Part shown: piece after piece, positions 56,215-64,000 of the stretch
Layout of the letters: every line of letters begins with the position of its first letter
How positions within the stretch are numbered: position 1 is the stretch's first letter
Assembly: GCA_963682175.1 (NCBI GenBank)
Contig: OY821784.1
Span: 30,361,621-30,425,620, forward strand
From: Triglochin maritima
Taxonomy: Eukaryota > Streptophyta > Magnoliopsida > Alismatales > Juncaginaceae
Reading direction: 5' to 3'
Length of the DNA: 64,000 nt
Notes under the pieces: generated by a model
Database searches by the model: none
Seen by the model: the letters and a program-made list of their open reading frames with translations, nothing else
Told to the model about the DNA's origin: nothing
Made by a program: the position numbers and the translations under genes

Positions 56215-56699
56215 ACAACGTAACAATATGGATATATAATTTATGTTCAATTCGTACCCGTCTGTAACAAATGGGATAATGATAGTAATGCTCTCCAGTT
56301 TTAATTGTTGTCTATCTCAAAAAATAATGAGTGTTAGGAGTTGGTGCTCATTTTCATGCACATAGACGCCAAGAATAAGGTAGTTTGAAGTTGTTGTAAG
56401 GACAAGGAACGTTGCAAAGGTGGAGGGAATATTAGGTTTCAGGTGAAGGATTGAATGTGGTAGACCATACTAGAACATATGCGTGACAACAAATTGTTTG
56501 GAGGAAATTCTTCAGATATGAGAAGTTTAGTTGAATCTACTTATTCGACTGTAGTTCAGGAACAAAATATAAATTTTGGTGAATTATTCCGAAAGATTAT
56601 GAATTCGAAGCGAAGGTTATCTGATCAGTTATTGGTTTGAGTTAATTTCCAAATGACTTTGTCTAAGGTTTTAGTATGACAACGGGAATTGATTCTCAT
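56215..56699. other. Spacer
   Basis: AT-rich, no gene recognised. GGAGGGAATATTAGGTTTCAGGTGAA (56421-56446) resembles 31452-31477 upstream of UBL gene a, supporting a shared origin of the two gene neighbourhoods. Confidence 0.5.
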
Positions 56700-56950
56700 T
56701 GAATTTGGTACGCAAATTGTAGTAGAAGAAGAAGAAGAAGAAAGGATTTGAATATTTCGTTTATTATTTTGTTGTATATTTTTACATGTGAGATACAATT
56801 TGTATATATATGAATGCTATGAGAGATATAGTCATTGGTTGGTGATTTGGGAGGTATTTCTTTCCTTGTGAAGTTGTTGTCATAGAGGATGATCTGAAGA
56901 TGATGAGGTTGAGCCAACAGTCAAGTCCATGTTAGGTAACTTTCTTAACA
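56700..56950 (-). repeat. Probable 3' LTR of copia element
   Basis: On the minus strand, TGTTAAGAAAGTTACC begins directly after the purine-rich CTTGAGGGGGCG. The sequence can be followed to TACCAAATTCA at 56700, about 251 bp. It includes a (GAA)n run. The partner LTR is not in the window, so the left edge is inferred from the terminal TG/CA only. Confidence 0.55.
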
Positions 56951-58324
56951 CGCCCCCTCAAGTTGGGTCTGAAATAAGTTGATGGATCCCAACTTGTGAA
57001 GAATGCTTGAGAATGTTTGGTGATCCAGGGCTTTTGTGAAGATGTCTGCGAGTTGGTCCTTGCTGGAGGTGTATGGAACTTTTATTTGCTTTGACTAAAT
57101 TTTTTCTATAATGAAATGATAGTCCACCTCTATGTGTTTGGTCCTTTCATGAAAAAACTGGATTTGAGGCGATGTGTCGTGTTGCAGCGTTATAACAAAA
57201 CATATTCATTGGTTCCTGAGAGTTGATGTTCATATCTTTGAGTAATTCTTTGAGCCATATTAACTCGCTAGTGATGGAAACCATAGCACGATATTCTGCT
57301 TCGGCGCTTGATCGAGCGACGACGTTTTGCTTTTTGCTTCTCCATGTTACTAGGTTGTCTCCCACAAAGGTGCAAAAGACAGTGGTGGATCTCCGATCAT
57401 GACTTCCTGCCCAATCTGCATCGGAGTAACAAATTATGGAATTAGAATTATTATTTTTCATCCAAAGTCCTTGTCCTGGAGTTTTTTTAAGATAACACAA
57501 GATTCTGCGATGTCTAAATGATGAGTATGAGGAGAATGCATGAATTGACTAATTATACCTACAACAGAAGTGATGTCAGGACGAGTGACAGTGAGATAAA
57601 TTAATTTTTCCTACTAATCTTTGAAATTGACCGATGTCACTTAAGGGTGTACCGTTGGTGGGTCCTACTTTTTTGTTGGTTTCGATAGGTGTGTTAACAG
57701 GTTTAGTGCCTATTTTACCTCTTTCTCTGAGAAGGTCTAAGATGTATTTTCTTTGGGAGAAAAAAATACCCTTTTTTGAATAGTCAATTTCTATTCCAAG
57801 AAAATATTTCATATATCCTAAATCTTTTATGTCAAATTTAGATTTTAAGTCATCCATAACTATATTTATTTCTTGATCATTGTCTCCTATTATTATGATG
57901 TCATCAACATATATAAGTACTATAGTGGTAATATTATGACTATGTCTAGTAAACATGGAAGCATCAGCGGAACTTTTTACAAAACCGTAAAGGAGGAGAG
58001 AGTGACTAAGTTTGGCATACCATGTTCTAGGTGACTGCTTTAGTCCATATATAGACTTATGAAGCTTGCATACCTGATGAGGAGTCGTTGTATAGCTTGG
58101 AGGAGGAGTCATATAGACTTCTTCTTCAAGATTTTCCTATAAGAAAGCATTTTTGACATCCATTTGGAAGAGATTCCACCCTTTGTTTACAGCTACAGAT
58201 AAGAGAACACGAACAGTGTTCGTTTTGGACAAGTGCGAAGGTTTCTATGTAGTCAAGACCATATGTTTGTGTATATCCTTAGCTACAAAGCGAGCTTTAG
58301 CTCAATTATCCCAAAAAATATGCT
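56951..58324 (-). pseudogene. Ty1/copia pol fragment: RT and RNase H (broken)
   Basis: 58113-58321 encodes the RT N-terminal text ([17 protein letters not shown] and QMDVKNAFL). After a stop, 57576-58112 gives KLHKSIYGLKQSPRTWY, active site YVDDIIIIGDND and MKYFLGIEI. 57147-57500 gives RNase H text: CYSDADWAGSHDRRSTTVFC, SAEAEYRAM and ELIWLKELL. The usual end of copia pol (QLADIFTKAL, HKLGSINL) can be read in other frames to 56951. It is truncated at about 58324, where a Tekay LTR fragment begins, so integrase and gag are missing. Indels near 57590 and 57150 break the frame. The RT active site itself is intact. Confidence 0.9.
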
Positions 58325-58858
58325 CAACCGGTCGATCGCCGTGAGGCATCGTTCGACCGGTGCTGGGAAAGATCAGAGATTTACACTAAGACCGGTCGAC
58401 CACAAACAAGCATTGGTCGACCGTTAGCCGACAACTACCTGGCCTTGTCAACCCCCGGCGACGAACCAAAACCTTACACACACACGTGTGAGCTACATCT
58501 AATGCAAGAACTTGGCATACCTTTCTTCTTGTGGTCATCAACGTCCGCCAGAGGTCACACGCAACCTTTCCAGAAGCACTCGCCCATACGACCCTCTTCT
58601 TGCGCCAAGCTTCACCTGGCACACCTCCATGTGTAAACTCGCCACCAGCCATCGGAGCTTCTCCGAAAAAGAGAGAAAAGTGAGAGAGATAATGAGGGAA
58701 AGAAAAAGGGTGAGATCGTGCATTCCTCCTCCTTAAAAAGACCAACACCTTCACCATCCCTCCATCACCACACTAGTCACATCACCGTACCCACCATCAC
58801 TACCCCCATACCTCCCCACCTAATCCGAATTAGCACCCTAATTAGGGTTAGGATAACA
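58325..58858 (-). repeat. Tekay LTR fragment
   Basis: Begins within the palindrome array (CGGTCGATCG, GGTCGACC) and ends AGGGTTAGGATAACA, aligning with the outer third of the Tekay LTRs. The rest of the LTR and all internal sequence are missing at the boundary with the copia fragment. Confidence 0.82.
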
Positions 58859-59751
58859 CTTTCACCTCTGACCTCACCGCCACCGTCGATTGAGGCGGTG
58901 AGCTTTTTGAATTTCTTTCCGACGGTCAGGTGCAGGACGAATGTGGATGTTTGGACTGCCTTGATTGAGATTTATATGTTCAAAATGAGATGACAATTGA
59001 GACAATGAAGCTTTTTAAGGAGATGTTGAGCTCTTGGAGGTTTATGTTGATTTTGTTTGGTTGGTTGTGATCTAATTGTGGTTTCGCAGTTGATGGATGT
59101 TGGGATTGGGAGGCGAATTCATGAGTAAGGATGTTGCGTTTTGACCGGAAAATGGGTTGGCTTATGTGAACAAAGAAGGGAATAGGGGAGAGTGGGAGAT
59201 GAGAGAAGACAAAGTAGAGAGATGAGAGAGAAGAGCGACGGGAAACAAATGGGAATGTAGAGAGGGACAGATGAAAGAAGATAGTAGAGAGGAGAAGTTA
59301 ATAACATATACAAATTTATTTGGGAAGATTTTTTAAAAGTTACAAAGTTAGTTATTGGATTACTTAGGGGGAAATTACAAAAATTACTTTAAATATTAAT
59401 AGCATTAACACCATTAGCGAAAACATCACACCGTTAATCGAAAATCTTAACAGAATGGCAAACTCAAAAAAGTAATGAAATCTATGAACGTATAATGTTT
59501 TGGAGTGACACGGTTAGAAATAGTTGTAGAATGATGGTAGATCCAGAACTATATTCCTTTGCAGTGGCATGCAAGCAAAAAACCCTAGAAAAAAACTATA
59601 GCATTAACTATGGCATAGGTAATGAGCAATATAATCATCCAAACATATAAAAAGAAATAAATTCATAGTTCGCTTGATGGCTAAAACATGTAAATGAGTA
59701 AAAAAAAATATTTCATTGTCTACTCGATAAGAAACATGTAAAACAGACAAG
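58859..59751. other. Spacer
   Basis: No gene supported. A GA-rich stretch at 59180-59290 gives spurious open frames. Confidence 0.5.
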
Positions 59752-59759
59752 GGTAAAAT
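59752..59759. repeat. 8-bp target duplication GGTAAAAT (left, hAT)
   Basis: GGTAAAAT lies directly outside TAGACCAGGG and recurs exactly at 61613-61620. Confidence 0.93.
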
Positions 59760-59847
59760 TAGACCAGGGTATCGGGCCGGGTCGGGCCAGAGGCATGACC
59801 GTCGTGTCGTGTCGTGCCTGGCACGACACTGTAGCCCAACGGCTCCA

Positions 59848-60059
59848 AGGGGGTGTTTGGTTGGCTGAGATGGAATGGAATGAGAATCTCATACCAGGCT
59901 GGAATGGATTCTCATTCTATGGTAGGTAGGTAAGGTTCTAATTCCTAGGTATGGGCTGGAATGGATTCTAATTCTGGACCCAAAATAAACAAACCAAACA
60001 CCAGAATGGAATGAAATCCATTCCATTCCATTCCAGGTACCCCCAACCAAACACCCCCT
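59848..60059. mobile_element. MITE nested in the hAT element (212 bp)
   Basis: Terminal inverted repeats AGGGGGTGTTTGGTTGG and CCAACCAAACACCCCCT enclose a core rich in GGAATGG repeats that is itself partly self-complementary. Flanks CAA and TAA could be a decayed 3-bp duplication, which would suggest PIF/Harbinger, though this is not certain. Confidence 0.75.
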
Positions 60060-60523
60060 AAGAGTCGTTGGCATGCTGACATCAGCTCCAACGGCTCTAG
60101 GAGCCGTAAGGTTAAAAAAATATTTTCTTTTGATAAAATTACCAAAGTACCCCTCCATATCCTATATAAACCCCCAACCCCTCTCATTTTTTCACACAAT
60201 TCTCTCCAACTCTCTTCCAATCGCATCTAATCTTTCTCTAATTGCTTTGATTTTAGTGGATACGGGTCAAGTTTGAGCTAAAGCGTGAAGCCTAAAGCTA
60301 CAAGCAGACCGCTGACTGCTGATTTCGCGACTCCGCTCTTCATTTCCCAAGCTTTTCTAATCTTTTTAGTTAATCATATTGTTATCTTTTATGAAAAAAA
60401 TTAAGTTTTTCTTTGCATATTTAGTAATTTGCATGACTTCAAGTTCAACATTATATTCAGAAGATAATGATACTATAGAACTCTTCTTGATATACCACCC
60501 CAAATAACTACTACCAGTGGTAG

Positions 60524-60901
60524 AAAAAAACTAGCCCAGTAAGGAAACATTTTCAAGAAGGTAGAGATCAAATCAGTAAAGTAATTGCTACTTGTAGACA
60601 TTGTGGTCATGTCTATACCGTTAAGTCAAGTGGGGGAACCGGTCATTTAGGTAGGAATTTAAAAGTTTGTAAAATTAAGAACAATCCTGGGTCAGTAATG
60701 GATTCACGTCAATCTCTTTTAGACACAGCTTGTGGAAATTTATCTTTTCGGAAATATTTTCTAATAAAAGGTAGAGAAATAATTGTTGATTTCATAATTA
60801 AAAATGAATTACCATTTAACACATGTGAATCTGAATCCTTAAAGGCAACAATTCTCTATCATAATCCCAAATTTAAACCATTTTCTAGAAGAACTCTTTA
60901 A
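60524..60901 (+). pseudogene. hAT transposase N-terminus with BED-type zinc finger
   Basis: Open from 60524 to the stop at 60901. It reads IATCRHCGHVYTVKSSGG then TGHLGRNLKVCK, a BED-type C-x2-C...H pattern used by Ac-like transposases to bind their ends. The following text, MDSRQSLLDTACGNLSFRKY and IIVDFIIKNELPF, resembles the segment that leads into the catalytic domain, but the protein ends soon after. No upstream Met in frame was found after the stop at 60521, so the true start was probably lost. Confidence 0.75.
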
Positions 60902-61060
60902 AATGTTGCATTTGATAAATTTGAAAAACAAAAAAAAGATGTTTTGATGTTTTAGACTGGTGGAGAAAAAACTCAAAAATGTTTTAGACTTATGTTTTAG
61001 ACTGATAAATTCGAAAATGTTTTGATGTTTTAGACTGGTGGAGAAAAAACTCAGGTAGGT
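60902..61060 (+). repeat. Tandem duplication at the hAT internal deletion
   Basis: Two near copies of GATGTTTTAGACTGGTGGAG then AAAAAACTCA, at 60942-60972 and 61023-61053, separated by further GTTTTAGACT copies. This marks the join where the catalytic region is missing. Confidence 0.75.
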
Positions 61061-61074
61061 TTCCACTAGTCTTT

Positions 61075-61287
61075 TTGATGGCGCGAGACTTATTAAGTCC
61101 TCCAGCGTCAACTGTGGCGTCGAATGCTGCTTTTAGTGCAGGTAAGCGGGTATTGTCCGACAAGAGGCAAAGCTTGTCCGACAAGTCCATCCAAATGAGC
61201 GTATGTCTGGAGGATTGGCTCAACGCTGCAGATAGAATGCAGAACATGATAATTCACGACAGCAGCGGCGATGACGATGAATATTGA
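61075..61287 (+). pseudogene. hAT transposase C-terminal dimerisation domain
   Basis: Reads MARDLLSPPASTVASNAAFS, AGKRVLSDKRQSLSDKSIQM, then SVCLEDWLNA and an acidic end SGDDDEY. This is the conserved hATC segment (A-R-D-x-L...P-x-S-T-V-A-S-x-x-A-F-S) of Ac-like transposases, and it ends in a natural-looking stop. It is complete at its C-terminus but detached from the catalytic core. Confidence 0.85.
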
Positions 61288-61620
61288 AGAAAAAGTAACT
61301 AAACCACTTTGTTTAAGGAGTAATTTTTTTCTAATACCCCTTAAGTTTTTTCATTACTCCTTAGGTTTAGTTAGCCTTCACGCTTTTTTTATATGTAGCC
61401 AATATATTATTTCTCAATTTCTAATAAATAAATTAGTTACTTTGGGAAAAAAATTGTGTTTTATTTAACTAAATTGTGATTATATACTTAATTCAACACC
61501 CATGACCAATCCGGAAAAAAAAATCAACCCGACCCCGTCGGATCTGGCACGGATCCAGCCCGAATCCTGGGTCGTGTCGTGCCTGCCCAGAACGGCCCAG
61601 ATCCCATGTCTAGGTAAAAT

Positions 61621-62109
61621 GAGTAAGAAAATATAAACGGGTAATAAAATTATATCTAAAATAACCTTTTAACGTCTACAGAAACATGAAGTGTAACCGG
61701 GTTAACTTGTAACCATTGACGGCCCTAAGCCCAAGGCATGTTGTGTTTATTGCCTGACTCATGGTTTCTTCAAAGTCATTATAAGAAAAGGGAACTACTA
61801 TTCGTCACCCCAAAACTACTTAAATCGCCCATCTAATTGTCATTTTTCCCTTCACAATTCATTTAATACTAATTTCGTCTCGTCTTTTAAACTAAAGATT
61901 CTACCTATGTTTTCCTCACTTTACCAGAACCAACACCATCAAAATGTCTGACGAAGCATTGGATCCAGTGAAGTAAGCCCAGTAAAAAAAACGTGTCGGC
62001 TTCTGCGTAAGTTGTTGCCCCCATGGTGGGAGTGTCTGGCTCCGTCCTAGGGGGCGTCCTAGCCAGACGCCCTTCTTTTTTTTATAATGTTGTGTTATTT
62101 TAAATTATT
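61621..62109. other. Spacer
   Basis: No gene recognised. A short imperfect inverted repeat around GTCTGGCTCCGTCCTAGGGG / GGGGCGTCCTAGCCAGAC lies at 62025-62070. Confidence 0.45.
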
Positions 62110-62700
62110 TCAAGTTCCGTTGCAAGATTTTGGTGGTGATGGAGTAGATTACAGTGATCTTTTTGTAAGTACACAAGTATTTCCAACAATCGAGGACGCG
62201 AATAAATAAGCGAAACAAGTTGTCATCGGAGCCGGGTTTTTTTTGGTAATATCATCCTATAAATCACATGCAGATAATCGGATGGATTGTTATTAAGATG
62301 CGATCGCAGAAATGAAATGGATTCTCGAGATATAGATATTGCAGTACGAAAGAATACGAAAAGAAAGTGTTGCGGATGGATCTTGTGGTGAGGATCACTA
62401 TATGAAGATTTTGTGCAACTTGTTCCTGATTGCCAATATTTACAAGTGTGTAGTTATGTATTTCTCAGTGGGAACGGATGGTTCGTTGTACCCGTGTATT
62501 ACAGTGCTACCTTGGGAGAGTCCGTCTACCATGGCGAAGTCATGTAGATAGTTGATCATTGCTCATTTAGGGAGTTACAGACATTTCATTCGCTTAGAAT
62601 TAGCCGAGGGATTCCCAGTACCTCCTATAGTGACCCTGTGGTTTCAAATGCGAGAGAGAGTGTTGTTGGACGGGAGGTAGAGTGCGAAAGTAGGATGGCG
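62110..62700 (+). pseudogene. Decayed FAR1-like and OTU-like protein remnant
   Basis: The plus strand reads VDYSDLFVSTQVFPTIEDAN, a stop, then KQVVIGAGFFLVISSYKSH, like the N-terminal region of FAR1-related and MULE-encoded proteins. Farther on, LFLIANIYKCVVMYFS and, after stops, IIAHLGSYRHFIRLELAEGF then PVPPIVTLWF resemble the C-terminal half of OTU-type cysteine protease domains carried by some plant MULE transposons. Frames change and several stops intervene. The identification rests on remembered family resemblance and needs a profile search. Confidence 0.45.
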
Positions 62701-63000
62701 TATTGGGACCGGTTACATAGTACATTTTGATTGTAATTTGTAATGTATTTGTTAAATTACTGTATTTTTAATGTATAATTTGTTCGCGATTATATCGTGT
62801 ATTTTAAATTTAAATTACATTACATATACCAAACAGGGGCAAGATATGCTCGTGAGAAATAAATAATAAAAGTACAACAGATAAACGAATAGGGAGATGA
62901 TATGTTCGTCAGAAATAAATAATAAGAGTACAACAGATAAGCAAATACCAATACATGTAGTAATAGTTCAACTTATAATAAAATAAAATAAATAATGTAA
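62701..63000. other. AT-rich spacer with a short direct repeat
   Basis: AGAAATAAATAATAA (A/G)AGTACAACAGATAA occurs twice, at 62854-62883 and 62909-62940. Nothing else recognised. Confidence 0.5.
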
Positions 63001-63600
63001 AAGCCCACTACAACTCGTCATCCCAATCATGGTCAGAAATGTCTAACTGACTGTTCCACTCATGTACAAGGTCATCCCAATCTACACATGCAGATCTCGT
63101 GGACTCGTTCGGCATCAGGTCCCTGTGAGTCATGAACGGCTACACAACCTGTATCGCCCTACTCATCCACTGTATATAACATAAAAATTAGTGTACATTA
63201 ACAATAAAAACAACATATACATTACAAATTAAAAATAATTTAGAAAAACTTACCGTATCGCCACAGGGTCCTATCCAGTGGTCTCTTAGGTCTCGAGGTG
63301 GTACCGCGAACTAGAACTGGATGTGACCACCTACCGAACCAATCCAAATAATCTGCATAACAAGCGGAGGGGTCGCGGCTACGTGTGAGATCACCAAGGT
63401 GAAGTCAGCCTCCTCTCGGAAATGTCCTCCAAATCGATTCCGTCATCGCAACGTTGTACCTGATGTCGTATGTCGTCGCAATCGCAGACCGGACTGCATG
63501 CTCTGGTGTCGAGATGTCAACCGGGATAACCTGAACGTACCCTAAATGACACAAGATGCGATAAGGCAAATAAGGCTCCATGATATACTGATAATGAATA
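63001..63600 (-). pseudogene. Plant mobile domain (MAIN-like) pseudogene fragment
   Basis: The minus strand reads YLPYRILCHLGYVQVIP, TESIWRTFPRGG, a stop, then DYLDWFGRWSHPVLVRG. A clean intron with GTAAGT...ATACAG lies at 63170-63253. A second exon reads WMSRAIQVV, a stop, PFMTHRDLM, VDWDDLVHEW and DISDHDWDDEL. The pattern resembles the C-terminal part of plant mobile domain proteins, which occur both as host genes and in MULE elements. Two nonsense codons and a frameshift near 63290 break it. The N-terminal two-thirds were not found. Confidence 0.5.
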
Positions 63601-63630
63601 ACACACATCAATAAAGTACTCGGCACAGCC

Positions 63631-64000
63631 TGTTGGCTTTTTGGCCTTAATCCGTATTTTGATGATGTAATTAAACCTAATCTTAATAAGGACATGTAGA
63701 TTAGCACATGTAGTATAATAGTATACATGTTGTATTGTGCTAACATCTACAGGTGATCAAGACTCAAGAAAGAAGAAAAATCAAGTCAAGACATGTAATC
63801 AAGCTAGGATTGAAGACATGTAATTTTACCTTTCTTTGAGATTTAGGAACTTATGTGAATTGAGCATAACTTAAGCTAATATGCATGCATTCACACACTA
63901 GGTTCCTTTTAGGAGTCACACACAAAATATCATATAATTTGGACTCCATTAGATCACCTAAACACCTAAAACATTGGTCACCAGTTTGCCTGAGTTCGGT
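63631..64000 (+). repeat. Start of a copia-like LTR
   Basis: Begins TGTTGGCTTTTTGGCC and aligns with the minus strand of the solo LTR at 8854-10270 over its first few hundred bases. It runs off the window at 64000, where GAGTTCGGT may open the first palindrome unit. Confidence 0.8.

Larger units (their letters stand above)
59760..61612 (+). mobile_element. Internally deleted hAT transposon
   Basis: The inverted ends TAGACCAGGGTATCGGGCCG and (reverse complement of the right end) TAGACATGGGATCTGGGCCG are flanked by a perfect 8-bp duplication. Inside are the N-terminal BED-type zinc finger part and the C-terminal dimerisation part of a hAT transposase, while the catalytic middle is gone. Subterminal regions are rich in GTCGTG and GGCCCG motifs, as in Ac-like elements. 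A MITE (59848-60059) is nested in the 5' subterminal region. It could move only with transposase from another copy. Confidence 0.9.

Noticed and set aside
59119..59313. Leu/Ser-rich minus-strand frame
   Set aside because: Produced by a GA-rich stretch at 59180-59290 and resembles no protein.
62025..62070. Short inverted repeat as an insertion element
   Set aside because: Only about 20 bp per arm, with almost no loop and no flanking duplication; more likely a chance hairpin.

Overview
This window is nuclear DNA of a flowering plant, probably a eudicot. The evidence is nested LTR retrotransposons with plant-type primer sites (initiator-Met and tRNA-Asp), an internally deleted hAT transposon, MITEs, and two intron-containing ubiquitin-like genes of the plant tandem-UBL type. 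Nothing bacterial or organellar was seen, and the species cannot be named from the sequence alone.

Layout. 1-4606: 5' part of a minus-strand Ty3/gypsy Tekay-type element (Tekay-1), cut by the window edge. 4607-7699: AT-rich spacer with a LINE remnant and a copia-like LTR. 7700-about 24411: a plus-strand gag-type element without pol whose two LTRs do not match (a likely recombinant, here TRG-2). It is interrupted by a copia-like solo LTR (8854-10270), an inverted solo LTR of its own family (12086-13464) and a complete minus-strand gag-protease element (TRG-3, 15268-22522, target duplication GGAGA). About 24412-29664: a truncated Tekay-2. 29665-32207: a gene island with UBL gene a. 32208-42232: a 5'-truncated Tekay LTR split by the complete element TRG-1 (33167-41743, target duplication AATAC), which has gag and protease but no reverse transcriptase, RNase H or integrase. 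42427-52750: Tekay-3, with both LTRs and a decayed gag-pol, its gag split by a solo LTR (49075-50278, duplication TAGAG). 52751-56699: a gene island with UBL gene b and a hAT-type MITE. 56700-58324: a copia fragment. 58325-58858: a Tekay LTR fragment. 59760-61612: a hAT deletion derivative (duplication GGTAAAAT) carrying a nested MITE. 61621-63630: decayed FAR1/OTU-like and plant-mobile-domain remnants. 63631-64000: the start of another copia-like LTR.

The two UBL genes share architecture (two exons, a phase-0 intron at the same place between two UBL domains, minus strand). They look like an old tandem duplication now separated by about 22 kb, mainly of retrotransposons.

The most unusual content is in the pol-less elements TRG-1, -2 and -3. 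Their LTRs and proteins have diverged, yet all three keep a leader block of about 130 nt and a block beside the polypurine tract that contains a stem-loop with a 6-bp stem and 7-nt loop. Their LTR families also carry family-specific perfect palindromes about 80-110 bp upstream of the TATA box. The Tekay and copia-like LTRs carry dense arrays of another palindrome, CGGTCGACCG. These are candidate cis-acting signals for packaging, priming or transcription of elements that must be copied by other elements' enzymes.
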